Positions 9,238-18,472 of a stretch of 33,546 nt of DNA are shown piece after piece. The stretch spans positions 1 to 33,546 of the forward strand of contig JAPOOX010000105.1 in the NCBI GenBank assembly GCA_026713185.1. Reading direction: 5' to 3'. The DNA comes from Gammaproteobacteria bacterium (GTDB lineage: Bacteria; Pseudomonadota; Gammaproteobacteria; Pseudomonadales; Azotimanducaceae). The translations under genes and the position numbers were made by a program. Each line of letters opens with the position of its first letter. Within the stretch, counting starts at the first letter, position 1. The notes beneath the pieces were generated by a model. The model saw only the letters and a list, made by a program, of their open reading frames with translations. It was not told the DNA's origin and ran no database searches.

Positions 9238-10035
9238 CTATATCATCATAAAAAACAACATTGAACTCAGTATCAGCCGGTAAATAATAAAAGGCAGGAA
9301 CCCGATCTTCTCTATTAGCCCAAGGAATAATCGGACGCAGAGATAGGCGCTTACTGCGGCAATCAACCCACCGGTCAACATCATCAGCCAATCGACGGAT
9401 TGGCCGGAATTCATGAGGTCGCTGATCTTCAGCAGGCAGGCGCCGGCGATTGCCGGAATTGCGATCATGAAAGAAATTCTCGATGCTCCTTCACGGGTAA
9501 AACCCAGCATCAAAGCCATGGTCATGGTAACACCGGACCGGGATGCCCCGGGAATCAGGGCGACGCACTGGCTTAATCCGATCAGTAACGCTGAAGAAAG
9601 TTGCAACGTGTTTGCATCCCGTTGTCTTCGGCCAGTCAGGTCTGCCACCAGTAATGCGATGGCAAATACGAAAGTTGCCAGGGTGATGACTTCCAGTGAC
9701 CGCAGATTCGACTCCACGAAAGTCCTGCTGAAATAACCGACGATGAGAACCGGCAGGCTGGCAATAATCAGGAATATGGCGAAACGGCTGTCACTGGATT
9801 GCTGTCTTGTCATGATTGCACCCGTCAGCGCAGACGTCAGTCTCACGATATCAGTGCGAAAGTAACTCAGCACAGCAATCAGTGATCCAAGGTGAACCGC
9901 CGTATCAAACGCCAATCCCTGATCTTTCCAGCCAAGCAGGTGATGTGGCAGCAGCAGATGAGCAGAACTTGAAATGGGTAGAAACTCGGTTATGCCCTGT
10001 ATCAGGGAGAGTATCGCAAGCTGAAGGTAATCCAA
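9238..10035 (-). CDS. uppP: Undecaprenyl-diphosphatase UppP/BacA
   Basis: An integral membrane enzyme that removes a phosphate from undecaprenyl diphosphate, recycling the lipid carrier for peptidoglycan and other cell-wall polymers; its loss of function typically raises bacitracin sensitivity. The 265-residue length matches the family. The two signature motifs are present: QGITEFLPISSSAHL (13-27, with E17 and the serine triplet) and PGASRSG (162-168). Multiple hydrophobic segments cover most of the chain. The start is a TTG (complement of 10033-10035); an in-frame stop four codons upstream rules out an earlier start, and the sequence from MDYLQLAIL is standard for the family. It diverges from the LON-domain gene across an 82-base gap that holds a dyad symmetry. 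Confidence 0.96.
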   Translation of the reverse strand: MDYLQLAILSLIQGITEFLPISSSAHLLLPHHLLGWKDQGLAFDTAVHLGSLIAVLSYFRTDIVRLTSALTGAIMTRQQSSDSRFAIFLIIASLPVLIVGYFSRTFVESNLRSLEVITLATFVFAIALLVADLTGRRQRDANTLQLSSALLIGLSQCVALIPGASRSGVTMTMALMLGFTREGASRISFMIAIPAIAGACLLKISDLMNSGQSVDWLMMLTGGLIAAVSAYLCVRLFLGLIEKIGFLPFIIYRLILSSMLFFMMI

Positions 10036-10036
10036 G

Positions 10037-10073
10037 TTGAGTTTAACTCAAGGGGTTTGCATCGAGTTTAACT
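10037..10073. promoter_or_regulatory. Palindrome plus repeated half-site between uppP and LON-domain gene
   Basis: TTGAGTTTAACTCAA at 10037-10051 is a perfect 7-bp inverted repeat around one central base. Its core GAGTTTAACT (10039-10048) recurs at 10064-10073, 25 bases further on. The element abuts the TTG start of uppP and lies 45-80 bases upstream of the LON-domain start, so it could be an operator for a dimeric regulator of either gene. No regulator is identifiable. Confidence 0.35.
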
Positions 10074-10117
10074 TTCGGTTCTGCATTAGGAAAGGGAGTG
10101 AGGTAAACTTCTTCACC

Positions 10118-10711
10118 ATGGCAGAAATTCCTTTATTTCCTTTACCGCTGGTCATCTTTCCTGGTGGACGTTTACCCCTCCAGATATTTGAGCCGCGATA
10201 CCTCGATATGATTAAACAGTGCATGAGTGAGGATTCCGGCTTTGGCATCGTTATGATTCGGGAAGGGAATCAAGTCCTGGGTAATGCTGAAGATCAATTA
10301 CCCAGGATCAGCCTCCAGGGAACCTACAGTAAGGTTATCGATTTTAACCAGTTGCCGAATGGCATGTTGGGAATCCTGGCGGAAGGTCAGATGAAGTTTG
10401 CTATCCTCGATCAATATGAACGGCCTGACAGACTCATGATGGCGAATGTGGAGTTCCTGGACCAGGAAATTGATTTACCACTGCCGGAACATCAGGCGTA
10501 TCTGGCCACGATTCTTCAAACCTTGATGCAGCATCAGCAGATAGAAAGTCTTAAATATGAGGTGGACTTTAATATTGCGGAAAATGTCGGCGCCCGGCTG
10601 ACTGAGTTGTTACCCTGCGATAATCTGGTTAAACAGCGATTATTCGAGATGAATGATTCGCTCGCACGCCTGGATGAAATAGAGAAAGTCATTGCCGAAC
10701 TACAGGGGTAG
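10118..10711 (+). CDS. LON peptidase substrate-binding-domain protein
   Basis: This is a stand-alone protein of 197 residues with the N-terminal (LAN/PUA-like) domain of Lon protease and no ATPase or protease domain. The opening MAEIPLFPLPLVIFPGGRLP and the following LQIFEPRYLDMIKQCM are diagnostic; the C-terminal third is helical. Such proteins are widespread in gammaproteobacteria, and a role in substrate binding or protein quality control is presumed rather than shown. I chose ATG 10118 because a purine-rich AGGAAAGGGAGTGAGG lies upstream and homology-like sequence begins exactly there; the TTG at 10037 would add 27 unrelated residues. Its 3' end overlaps the convergent glycosylase gene by 23 bases. 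Confidence 0.9.
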   Translation: MAEIPLFPLPLVIFPGGRLPLQIFEPRYLDMIKQCMSEDSGFGIVMIREGNQVLGNAEDQLPRISLQGTYSKVIDFNQLPNGMLGILAEGQMKFAILDQYERPDRLMMANVEFLDQEIDLPLPEHQAYLATILQTLMQHQQIESLKYEVDFNIAENVGARLTELLPCDNLVKQRLFEMNDSLARLDEIEKVIAELQG

Positions 10712-11408
10712 GAGGCTGCCCAGGTTCTATAATCCGGTAATCCTGATTGATTTTCCAGTGCCGTCTGGTGAGTGGGTTGCTGGTGCAATGTTCTGCATAG
10801 TCATAATCAATGAACCGATAAGGAAGATGTTCGTCCCGCCCGGCCGGAATGCCAAGTCTTCGGCACTGTATGATGCGTTTGACCCGGTAACCGGTATCAC
10901 TCAACTTGAACGCATCGACAGGAAGGCGCTGGTCCCATTCCTTCACTTTCAGATTGAGTGACTGGCAAAGCAATGTCTGTCCCTTACACAATCGATGTCT
11001 GGGTCTGATACCGGAGCGGGAAGGATTGAGGGATTGCATTACCTTGAGAGATGACAGCGGACTTGTGGCATCCACTATGGGATACCCGGACTTGATCAGA
11101 ATCCCGTTGCCAGTGCCCTTTGCGGAAAAATTAAGTGAATCCCTGCCCCGTGCATAATACATGTAAATTGTCCCGGGTGGCATGAACAGCGCCGCCCGTT
11201 TCTGTGTGAATCCCTGTGAGGCATGACTGCCTTTCTCGGCCATTTCGTACGCCTCGGTCTCGATAATCAATGCTGACAGCCAGATACTCCCGAGTTCAGG
11301 ATGTGTGTAGCGATGGCGCAGTACTTTACCCAGCAAGGCTCTTGCCAGATCCAGTGGTTCCTGATCAAAGAACCGTAAAGGAACGTTTTGATGCTTTGTT
11401 TCGGCCAT
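10689..11408 (-). CDS. DNA-3-methyladenine glycosylase (MPG/AAG family)
   Basis: A base-excision repair enzyme that removes 3-methyladenine and other alkylated or deaminated purines by cutting the N-glycosidic bond. The 239-residue chain carries the family landmarks: IIETEAYEMAEKGSHAS (48-64), in which E50 matches the general base of human AAG, then LFMPPGTIYMYYARG, and NPLTRRHWKINQDYR near the C-terminus. This is the AAG fold, not the AlkA/HhH or Tag type. The start is ATG (complement of 11406-11408). It diverges from proA across 69 bases and overlaps the LON-domain gene tail to tail. From memory, a related glycosylase also lies near proA in Pseudomonas. Confidence 0.92.
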   Translation of the reverse strand: MAETKHQNVPLRFFDQEPLDLARALLGKVLRHRYTHPELGSIWLSALIIETEAYEMAEKGSHASQGFTQKRAALFMPPGTIYMYYARGRDSLNFSAKGTGNGILIKSGYPIVDATSPLSSLKVMQSLNPSRSGIRPRHRLCKGQTLLCQSLNLKVKEWDQRLPVDAFKLSDTGYRVKRIIQCRRLGIPAGRDEHLPYRFIDYDYAEHCTSNPLTRRHWKINQDYRIIEPGQPPTPVVRQ

Positions 11409-11448
11409 TGTCTTGACAGTCCAGTGGTAGTGTTATCCAGGGGCTATG

Positions 11449-11454
11449 TATAAT
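11449..11454 (+). promoter_or_regulatory. Probable -10 box of the proA cluster
   Basis: TATAAT at 11449-11454 is a perfect sigma-70 -10 hexamer 24 bases before the proA ATG, with TG immediately in front of it. A perfect TTGACA at 11413-11418 is 30 bases upstream, too far to pair with it; no good -35 sits at 16-18 bases. It is the only strong promoter-like signal before the 12-gene forward run. The downstream GGAG (11466-11469) is the proA ribosome binding site. Confidence 0.5.
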
Positions 11455-11477
11455 AGCGTTTTTTATGGAGCTGGATT

Positions 11478-12767
11478 ATGACGATGAAGGCGATAGCCGC
11501 AACCAACATCAGGGATTACATGCTGGGTCTCGGACAGTCAGCATATCAGGCTGCTGCTGAAAATCGGCTTGCATCCACAGCGCAAAAAAATGAAGCACTG
11601 TTGGCGGCCGGTAAGGAAATCCTTGCCAGGCGTGATTATCTGATGGCGGAAAATGAAAAAGACCTGAAAGCAGGACGTCGGAAAGGGACGGCAGAAGCCT
11701 TGCTTGACCGGTTATCCTTCAACGATGCCAGATTTGACGTCATGGTGGAAGGGCTACACCAGGTTGCCGGGCTTGATGATCCGGTTGGCGAAATTACGGA
11801 GATGTCCTACCGCCCCAATGGGCTGCAGGTCGGCAGAATGCGTACACCGCTTGGGGTGGTTGGTATAATCTATGAGTCGCGGCCAAACGTCACAGTTGAT
11901 GCGGCGAGTCTTTGCCTGAAGTCCGGGAATGCCGTGATTCTGCGTGGCGGCTCGGAATCGATTCATTCAAATCTTGCCCTGGGTCAATGCCTGAAAGCAG
12001 GCATTGCCAGATCAGGGCTGCATCCTTGCGTAGTTCAAATGGTAGAAATCACTGACCGCTCTACCGTGGGTGAACTGATTACGATGTCCCAGTATGTTGA
12101 CGTCATTGTGCCACGAGGCGGCAGAGGACTGATTGAGCGTATTCTCAATGAAGCGACCATCCCGGTAATCAAACATCTGGATGGGATATGTCATGTTTAT
12201 ATTGATGACAGTGCGGACCTGGACAAGGCCTCAGAGATTGCGTTTAACTCGAAGACTAATTACTTTGCGGTCTGCAACGCAATGGAAACACTGCTGGTCG
12301 CATCTTCAGTTGCCCCTCAGGTGCTGCCGTCCCTTGCCAGACGATACGTTGAGACTGGTGTCGAGCTTAGAGGTTGCAAGACTACTATCAAATTGTTGGC
12401 TGATGTCTGCAGGGTTGAGTCTGCAAAGGAAAGTGACTGGTATGCGGAGTATCTGGCGCCGGTACTGGCTATCCGGATCGTAGACGATATCTCCACGGCC
12501 ATTGACCACATCAATCATTATGGTTCCAGGCACACGGATGCCATAGTGACGAACGATTTCAACGCTACTCAACGGTTCTTGAGAGAAGTGGATTCCAGTT
12601 CCGTCATCGTCAACGCATCAACCCGTTTTGCAGATGGTTTCGAGTATGGACTGGGCGCGGAAATTGGGATATCAACGGATAAATTACACGCGCGCGGACC
12701 GGTTGGTCTGGAGGGTCTCACTTCCCGTAAATTTGTTGTTCTTGGAGATGGACAAATCAGAGAATGA
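11478..12767 (+). CDS. proA: Glutamate-5-semialdehyde dehydrogenase (gamma-glutamyl phosphate reductase)
   Basis: Reduces gamma-glutamyl phosphate to glutamate 5-semialdehyde with NADPH, the second step of proline synthesis. The 429 residues are full length for ProA. The aldehyde-dehydrogenase fold is evident: [20 protein letters not shown] (126-145) and VILRGGSE are typical ProA strings, and C266 in [13 protein letters not shown] is the catalytic cysteine. GGAG eight bases upstream supports ATG 11478; ATG 11484 is also possible. proB, which makes the substrate, is not in this window. It heads a cluster of functionally mixed genes in the same order as in Pseudomonas. Confidence 0.97.
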   Translation: MTMKAIAATNIRDYMLGLGQSAYQAAAENRLASTAQKNEALLAAGKEILARRDYLMAENEKDLKAGRRKGTAEALLDRLSFNDARFDVMVEGLHQVAGLDDPVGEITEMSYRPNGLQVGRMRTPLGVVGIIYESRPNVTVDAASLCLKSGNAVILRGGSESIHSNLALGQCLKAGIARSGLHPCVVQMVEITDRSTVGELITMSQYVDVIVPRGGRGLIERILNEATIPVIKHLDGICHVYIDDSADLDKASEIAFNSKTNYFAVCNAMETLLVASSVAPQVLPSLARRYVETGVELRGCKTTIKLLADVCRVESAKESDWYAEYLAPVLAIRIVDDISTAIDHINHYGSRHTDAIVTNDFNATQRFLREVDSSSVIVNASTRFADGFEYGLGAEIGISTDKLHARGPVGLEGLTSRKFVVLGDGQIRE

Positions 12768-12804
12768 TGCTCATGAGTCCGCAACGACTTTTACGTGAAT
12801 CGTT

Positions 12805-13467
12805 TTGAACAGGAGCATCGCTATCCTTGGCGGTACGTTCGATCCGGTTCACTATGGTCATATACGTTCTGCAGTTGCCGTCCGCGAGCACCTTGGACTG
12901 TCCGGTGTCAGATTAATACCTTCCTATGAACCTCCGCATCGGAGTCGTCCGGAGTGTTCGGCTGACCATAGACTTGCAATGCTGAGGATTGCTGTTGAAG
13001 ACGTTTCGGGCGTCACAGTAGATGACCGTGAGATACAACGGCAGGGAATTTCCTATACCGTTGATACACTCCGTTCACTAAGAGAAGAATTGGCTGATGT
13101 CCCCCTGTGTATTGTCTTGGGTATGGATGCATTTTATACCCTGGATCAATGGTATGAGTGGCGCAAGGTCGCTGATTTGGCTCATCTTGTCGTTTTGAAG
13201 AGGCCAGGGCATGACAAGTCGCTGGTACCGGTTGGTATCAGGGAATGGGCAGCAGAGAGAGAACCCGTGAATACTGATGATCTGGGTTACAATGTTTCAG
13301 GGCTGGTTGCTTACCTGGAACTGGAGCAGATACCCGCCTCTTCTACTGATATCAGAAATGCGTTTCACCGGGGAGATGTACCCTGCGGGATCTTGCCCGG
13401 GGCCGTCATCCAATACATAAATCATCACGGATTGTATCAACAGAGGAAGAGCCCTTTGCGGGTTTAA
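12805..13467 (+). CDS. nadD: Nicotinate-nucleotide adenylyltransferase
   Basis: Joins nicotinate mononucleotide and ATP to give deamido-NAD in the shared de novo and salvage route to NAD. The 220-residue protein opens with the nucleotidyltransferase signature ILGGTFDPVHYGHIR (7-21, an HxGH-type motif) and ends with SSTDIRNAFHRGD, the ISSTxIR motif of the family. The start appears to be TTG 12805: the ATG codons just upstream (12767, 12773) are in another frame, and the family's conserved sequence begins almost at once. No strong Shine-Dalgarno is visible. The gap to proA is 37 bases. Confidence 0.95.
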   Translation: MNRSIAILGGTFDPVHYGHIRSAVAVREHLGLSGVRLIPSYEPPHRSRPECSADHRLAMLRIAVEDVSGVTVDDREIQRQGISYTVDTLRSLREELADVPLCIVLGMDAFYTLDQWYEWRKVADLAHLVVLKRPGHDKSLVPVGIREWAAEREPVNTDDLGYNVSGLVAYLELEQIPASSTDIRNAFHRGDVPCGILPGAVIQYINHHGLYQQRKSPLRV

Positions 13468-13478
13468 GAGAAGAATAC

Positions 13479-13838
13479 ATGGCCAATGTTAAATTAAAGA
13501 ATCTGATCATCTCCGCACTCGAAGAGATAAAGGGACAAGACATCAGTTGTCTGGATGTGGTCAACAAGACTGATTTAGCCGATTATATGATTATTGTCAC
13601 CGGTTCATCCGTCAGGCATGTCAAGGCATTGACGAACAGTGTCATCAGTCAGACGGCAGCGATCGATATCAAGCCGCTGGGTATAGAAGGTTATGCAGAG
13701 GGAGAATGGGTGCTGATTGATTTGACCGACGTTATAGTACATGTCATGCAGTCTGAAACCCGAGACTTTTATAACCTTGAACGGTTATGGGGTATGGCTG
13801 ACCTGCCGGTCAAAGAAGGCTTGGGAAGGGATCAGTGA
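13479..13838 (+). CDS. rsfS: Ribosomal silencing factor RsfS
   Basis: Binds ribosomal protein L14 on the large subunit and blocks joining with the small subunit, lowering translation in starvation (RsfS/YbeB/Iojap family). The 119-residue length and the strings DYMIIVTGSSVRHVKAL, GYAEGEWVLIDLTDVIVHV and RDFYNLERLWG are typical. ATG 13479 follows AAGAGAAG, a reasonable ribosome binding site, 11 bases after nadD. The stop overlaps the GTG start of rlmH as GTGA, suggesting translational coupling. nadD-rsfS-rlmH is a common gene trio. Confidence 0.96.
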   Translation: MANVKLKNLIISALEEIKGQDISCLDVVNKTDLADYMIIVTGSSVRHVKALTNSVISQTAAIDIKPLGIEGYAEGEWVLIDLTDVIVHVMQSETRDFYNLERLWGMADLPVKEGLGRDQ

Positions 13839-14302
13839 AACTGGAACTGATTGCCCTGGGAGCAAAACCGCCAGGTTGGGTGCGGGAAGGAGTGGATGAA
13901 TATCGACGGCGGATGCCCCGGGAATGCAGCCTCAGCGTGACGGAACTCGCGATTCCAAAAAGAAATAAAAACCATGTGCCGGAAAGAAGTAGAATTGCAG
14001 AAGCCAGAAAAATTCAAGGCGCCACGAAAGTCGGTGCATACAATGTTGCTCTTGATATGAAAGGAACAATCTGGAGTACGGAAGAACTTGCCGAACGACT
14101 CTCCGGGTGGATCAATGATTATCAGGTGGTTCAATTCGTAATCGGTGGCCCGGACGGGTTACAGGATGAGGTTGTCGCAACCGCTGATGCTGTCTGGTCA
14201 TTGTCCCGATTGACGTTCCCTCATTTTCTCGTACCAGTCCTGATCGCGGAACAACTCTACCGTGCATGGACTGTTATCAATGGTCATCCCTATCACCGGT
14301 AG
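13835..14302 (+). CDS. rlmH: 23S rRNA (pseudouridine1915-N3)-methyltransferase
   Basis: Uses S-adenosylmethionine to methylate N3 of pseudouridine 1915 in helix 69 of 23S rRNA, on assembled 70S ribosomes. The 155-residue SPOUT protein shows the knot elements VVQFVIGGPDGL and the C-terminal AEQLYRAWTVINGHPYHR, which is nearly invariant in the family. The start is GTG 13835, overlapping the rsfS stop by four bases; the sequence from MKLELIALG matches the usual N-terminus. mrdA begins 5 bases after its stop. Confidence 0.96.
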   Translation: MKLELIALGAKPPGWVREGVDEYRRRMPRECSLSVTELAIPKRNKNHVPERSRIAEARKIQGATKVGAYNVALDMKGTIWSTEELAERLSGWINDYQVVQFVIGGPDGLQDEVVATADAVWSLSRLTFPHFLVPVLIAEQLYRAWTVINGHPYHR

Positions 14303-14307
14303 TCAGT

Positions 14308-16203
14308 ATGGCAGAACCCTGGGTACTTAAAGATCATTCCGGTGAAAGTTGGGTTTTTTTTGTACGTGCCGCCACAGGATTTATTGTGTTGATTGTGATG
14401 ACACTGATTCTCCTGATGCGACTGATCTATCTGCAGATCATCCAATATGACCTCTACGCCACCATGTCTGACAATAATAGAATTCAGGTTGAGCCACTGC
14501 CCCCCGTACGCGGTTTGATATTTGACAGAAATAATGAACTGATTGCGGATAATATTCCTGTATTGAATCTAACCCTGACGAAGGAACTGGTTGACGACAT
14601 TGATCAGACTCTGTCGAAGATTGAAGCACTCACAGGATTGTCGGAAGGAGAACGGGAAGCTTTTCATGAGCGTCTCGAAAATAGCCAGAGACGACCGCAT
14701 GAACCTGTACCGGTGGTGTTGAAGCTCTCATCGGAACAACAGGCGAAAATTGCCGTTAACAGACACATTCTGCCTGGAGTACAGATTGAAGCGCGCCTCA
14801 TTCGCCATTATCCAAAGGGTGAATTGTTGGCGCATGCCGTTGGTTCCGTCCGTCGCATCAATGAATCAGATGCGAGAGAACTGAACAGAACCGCGTATTC
14901 CGGAACCAGTCATATTGGCAAAATTGGCGTTGAAAGATATTACGAAGATGTGCTGCTTGGTTCTGTCGGATACCGCAGGGTAGAAACCACAGCCAGTGGC
15001 TGGGTGTTGGACGAACTGGAAGTAATTGATCCTGTCCCTGGCCGTAATCTGACATTACACCTGGATTCAACACTGCAGCAGGTCGCCAGTGATGCGCTGG
15101 GTGAGAGACGTGGCGCAGTGGTTGCTATCGAACCAGAAACCGGTGGTATTCTGGCGTTGGTGAGTAATCCATCCTATGACCCCAACTTGTTTGTTACCGG
15201 TATCGACTATGAAACCTATGCCGGATTAAGAGATTCCATCGATACACCGTTGTTCAATCGTGTTGTTCAGGGACAGTACGAACCGGGTTCCACTATAAAG
15301 CCGATGCTGGGATTGGCTGGGCTGGTTACCGGAGCGGTGAGCATGGATTTCCAATTCCAGGATCCAGGCTGGTTTAAATTGCCCAACTCTTCGCGGTTGT
15401 ATCGTGACTGGAACTGGACTCAATCCGGTGCTGGTGGGCATGGCATTGTCGATTTCCAAAAGTCCATTTATCGCTCCTGTAACGTTTATTACTACAGACT
15501 GGCCACAAATCTGGGTATTGAAAAAATCCATGAATACCTCTCATTGTTTGGATTTGGCAGGGATACATCATTGGATATTCCGGAGGCGGCAAATGGATTG
15601 CTGCCATCAAGTCAGTGGAAACAGGAAGCCAGAGGAATACCCTGGTATCCAGGTGATACCGTTAATATCGGTATAGGTCAGGGAGATATTCTGGTAACTC
15701 CCTTGCAGTTGGCGACCGCGGTGACTGTTCTGGCCAATCGGGGAAGATGGGTTTCACCCCGAATGTTGAAGGGGTCGAATGAACTGTTGAATGACAACAA
15801 TGCAGACATGAAGGATATCGACCAGGTGCCGGACTACATCTGGGAAGAGGTGATAAACGCGATGGAGAAGGTTGTCCATCGAGGTAACCAGGAATTTGGC
15901 GAGAACGGTACGGCGTGGTATTACATCGGACAGGACATTGAGTACCGGATGGCAGGTAAATCGGGTACTGCGCAGGTAGTGGGAATCAAGCAGGGAGAGG
16001 TATACAACGAAGAAGAACTGGCTGAACGACTGCGAAAACACGCCTGGTTTGTAGGGTTTGCTCCCGTTGAAAATCCACAAATTGCTTTGGCCGTGCTGGT
16101 GGAGAATGGTGGCGGTGGTAGTGAATTTGCTGCACCGGTTGTCAGACAGGTTATCGATTACTACCTGGAAAGTCAGTACAGGATTGCCGGAGTATCACCA
16201 TGA
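14308..16203 (+). CDS. mrdA: Penicillin-binding protein 2 (elongasome transpeptidase)
   Basis: The monofunctional class B transpeptidase that cross-links peptidoglycan during side-wall elongation, working with RodA and MreB. From ATG 14308 the protein is 631 residues; an earlier in-frame ATG at 14266 would overlap rlmH and add 14 atypical residues. A single membrane segment at about 23-45 (TGFIVLIVMTLILLMRLIYL) follows a short cytoplasmic tail. A PBP dimerisation region comes next (VRGLIFDRN), then the transpeptidase: S328-T-I-K (active serine), S390-C-N392 and K551-S-G. The spacing closely matches E. coli PBP2. The stop overlaps the rodA start as ATGA, fitting coupled synthesis of the partner pair. 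Confidence 0.97.
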   Translation: MAEPWVLKDHSGESWVFFVRAATGFIVLIVMTLILLMRLIYLQIIQYDLYATMSDNNRIQVEPLPPVRGLIFDRNNELIADNIPVLNLTLTKELVDDIDQTLSKIEALTGLSEGEREAFHERLENSQRRPHEPVPVVLKLSSEQQAKIAVNRHILPGVQIEARLIRHYPKGELLAHAVGSVRRINESDARELNRTAYSGTSHIGKIGVERYYEDVLLGSVGYRRVETTASGWVLDELEVIDPVPGRNLTLHLDSTLQQVASDALGERRGAVVAIEPETGGILALVSNPSYDPNLFVTGIDYETYAGLRDSIDTPLFNRVVQGQYEPGSTIKPMLGLAGLVTGAVSMDFQFQDPGWFKLPNSSRLYRDWNWTQSGAGGHGIVDFQKSIYRSCNVYYYRLATNLGIEKIHEYLSLFGFGRDTSLDIPEAANGLLPSSQWKQEARGIPWYPGDTVNIGIGQGDILVTPLQLATAVTVLANRGRWVSPRMLKGSNELLNDNNADMKDIDQVPDYIWEEVINAMEKVVHRGNQEFGENGTAWYYIGQDIEYRMAGKSGTAQVVGIKQGEVYNEEELAERLRKHAWFVGFAPVENPQIALAVLVENGGGGSEFAAPVVRQVIDYYLESQYRIAGVSP

Positions 16204-17339
16204 AGCAGAATACCTTCCGGAGATTATTGGATTTCGATCTACACTCTCGTCGTTCCGCCGGGCTGGGGGACAGGATTCATGTGGATTTTATTCTCCTTTT
16301 TCTGTTGTTTTTTATTTCTGCTTATGGGTTGGTGATCCTCTACAGCGCTGTTGGCCAGGATCTGGACGCCGTCACAGCGCAGATAATAAAGATCATCGTT
16401 GCCGCAGTCGTCATGCTGATAGTGGCGCAAATTTCTCCTTTTTTCTATCTTCGAACGGCATGGTGGCTATTTATTTCAGGAGTCCTGCTGCTGGTGGTAG
16501 TGTACTTCTATGGGTATGAAGTCAATGGTTCCAAACGCTGGTTGCGCATACCGGGATTGATAGGTTTTCAACCATCTGAACTGATGAAACTGGTGTTACC
16601 CATGGTCCTTGCCTGGTATTTTCACGAACGTAGATTACCACCGCACAGTGTTCATATATTCTGGGCTCTGCTAATGATTGCAGTACCGACAGGTCTGATT
16701 TTTCTACAGCCGGACCTTGGTACGGCATTGATCATCAGTACATCAGGGATTCTTGTGTTGTTGCTGGCAGGTGTACCCTGGAGGATCGTATTTGGCGCCC
16801 TCGGATTGTGTGCTGTCTCCGCTCCGGCTATCTGGTTTCTGTTACTGGATTACCAACAACGGCGGATATTAACGTTCCTGAATCCAGAAAGTGATCCATT
16901 AGGCGATGGCTGGAATATCATTCAATCCAAAACCGCGATAGGGTCTGGTGGACTGACCGGCAAAGGATTATTCGAAGGCACCCAGTCTCACCTGGATTTT
17001 CTGCCGGAAAGCCGGACTGATTTTATCATTGCTGTTCTTGCGGAGGAGTTGGGTCTGATCGGTGTGATTGTTTTGTTATTCCTGTATATTCTGTTGATTG
17101 CCAGAGGAACTATCATAGCAATACAGGCTCAGAGTACATTTAATCGATTACTGGCTGGTACGATAACGTTTACTTTCTTTGTCTATGTATTCGTGAATAT
17201 TGGTATGGTCAGTGGTGTAGTACCCGTGGTGGGTGTGCCATTACCTTTAGTAAGTTTTGGTGGCACATCTATCGTGACATTATTTGCAGGATTTGGCATC
17301 CTGATGTCTATCCAAACACATCGTCGAATCATGTCATAG
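16200..17339 (+). CDS. rodA: Peptidoglycan glycosyltransferase RodA
   Basis: The SEDS-family polymerase that extends glycan strands from lipid II in the elongasome, acting with PBP2 encoded just upstream. The 379-residue chain is mostly membrane helices (about ten). Family strings are clear: YEVNGSKRWLRIPG and FQPSELMKL, DLGTALIISTSGILVLLLAG (distal half), the FLPESRTDFIIAVLAEELG loop, and VPLPLVSFGGTSIV near the C-terminus. ATG 16200 overlaps the mrdA stop by four bases. Confidence 0.97.
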   Translation: MKQNTFRRLLDFDLHSRRSAGLGDRIHVDFILLFLLFFISAYGLVILYSAVGQDLDAVTAQIIKIIVAAVVMLIVAQISPFFYLRTAWWLFISGVLLLVVVYFYGYEVNGSKRWLRIPGLIGFQPSELMKLVLPMVLAWYFHERRLPPHSVHIFWALLMIAVPTGLIFLQPDLGTALIISTSGILVLLLAGVPWRIVFGALGLCAVSAPAIWFLLLDYQQRRILTFLNPESDPLGDGWNIIQSKTAIGSGGLTGKGLFEGTQSHLDFLPESRTDFIIAVLAEELGLIGVIVLLFLYILLIARGTIIAIQAQSTFNRLLAGTITFTFFVYVFVNIGMVSGVVPVVGVPLPLVSFGGTSIVTLFAGFGILMSIQTHRRIMS

Positions 17340-17345
17340 GAGTAA

Positions 17346-18368
17346 GTGTTGGAATTACCTGAAAAACCATTCCTGATGTTCCTGGCTATATTGTTCTTTT
17401 ACCCATGGGATTCCCCACAGGCGGTAGATTACTCTGAACGGCCAGAAGTACGGGAATTTGCCGCCAGTCTGGCGGAGACCGAAGGCTTGAAGCTGGCAGA
17501 TTTACTGTCGATATTCGAGCAGGCTGAATACAAGCAGAATATTATCAATGCGATATCACGCCCGGCGGAAAAAACTCTGACATGGGATGAATATCAGGAT
17601 ATTTTCTTAACGGAAACCCGCATAGTCTCAGGCCGTTTTTTCATGAAGCAGCATCAGAAGGAATTGGACCTTGCCCACCAGACCTATGGTGTTCCCCCGA
17701 ATATCATTACAGCAGTGATTGGTGTGGAGACCATGTATGGACGTCACATGGGGAATTACCGGGTACTTGACGCATTAACAACCCTTGCCTTCGACTATCC
17801 GCCAAGAGCCGAATTCTTTCGTCGTCAATTGTACGAGTATTTTATTCTGGTGAAGGAAGAGAATCTGGAGATAACGGACCTCAAAGGATCCTACGCCGGC
17901 GCCATGGGTTACGGACAGTTCATACCCAGCAGCTACCGCCATTTCGCCGTGGATTTTGATGGTGATGGCAAGAGAGACATCTGGAATAATCCAGTGGATG
18001 CCATTGGCAGTGTTGCAAACTACCTGTCGGAACATGGCTGGAACAAGGGTCAATCGATTGCAGTACAGGTCAATGCCGGGCAAGTTGACGCAACGTTATT
18101 CAACGTTTCCCTTAAGCCAAGCAGCACTCTGGGTGAGTTCCAGAAACAGGGTGTTGATGTCACCGGTCACCCTGATTCCGAAATTTCACCCATGAAGCTT
18201 CTGGGCAAAAAAGGTAACGAATACTGGCTGGGGTTTCAAAACTTTTACGTGATAACCCGGTACAATCACAGCAAACTGTATGCGATGGCAGTGTTTCAAC
18301 TGGGAGAGGCGTTAAAGCGTCGTGGAAATCTCATAGGGCAGGATGAATTTACAGGTTCAGGTAATTAA
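17346..18368 (+). CDS. mltB: Membrane-bound/periplasmic lytic murein transglycosylase B
   Basis: Cleaves the MurNAc-GlcNAc bond of peptidoglycan with formation of a 1,6-anhydro end (GH103, Slt35/MltB type). The 340 residues contain the catalytic glutamate E128 in GVETMYGR, the AGAMGYGQFIPSSY stretch (184-197) and an EF-hand-like loop DFDGDGKRDIW (203-213), matching the calcium site known in E. coli Slt35. The N-terminus is a signal peptide ending near SPQA; no lipobox cysteine is seen, so it is probably periplasmic rather than a lipoprotein. The start is GTG 17346 or TTG 17349: AGGAG at 17338-17342 is only three bases from the GTG but six from the TTG. Confidence 0.95.
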   Translation: MLELPEKPFLMFLAILFFYPWDSPQAVDYSERPEVREFAASLAETEGLKLADLLSIFEQAEYKQNIINAISRPAEKTLTWDEYQDIFLTETRIVSGRFFMKQHQKELDLAHQTYGVPPNIITAVIGVETMYGRHMGNYRVLDALTTLAFDYPPRAEFFRRQLYEYFILVKEENLEITDLKGSYAGAMGYGQFIPSSYRHFAVDFDGDGKRDIWNNPVDAIGSVANYLSEHGWNKGQSIAVQVNAGQVDATLFNVSLKPSSTLGEFQKQGVDVTGHPDSEISPMKLLGKKGNEYWLGFQNFYVITRYNHSKLYAMAVFQLGEALKRRGNLIGQDEFTGSGN

Positions 18369-18472
18369 CAAAATAGAGTTACATTACCTCACGTCCCACA
18401 TTAATACACGGCAGGCACACCATTATCCCAATTCAACTATCAAGGCTGTTTACCGTCTCAAAGCCAAAACTG

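Noticed and set aside
9131-9391. 86-codon reverse open frame over the uppP 3' end
   Set aside because: It overlaps uppP in another frame, and the UppP C-terminus is normal.
11413-11454. TTGACA and TATAAT as one proA promoter
   Set aside because: The spacer is 30 bases, far from the 16-18 needed; only the -10 is kept as a separate call.
14266-14307. Upstream ATG for mrdA
   Set aside because: It lies inside rlmH and adds residues unlike PBP2; ATG 14308 fits the family and puts the active serine at 328.
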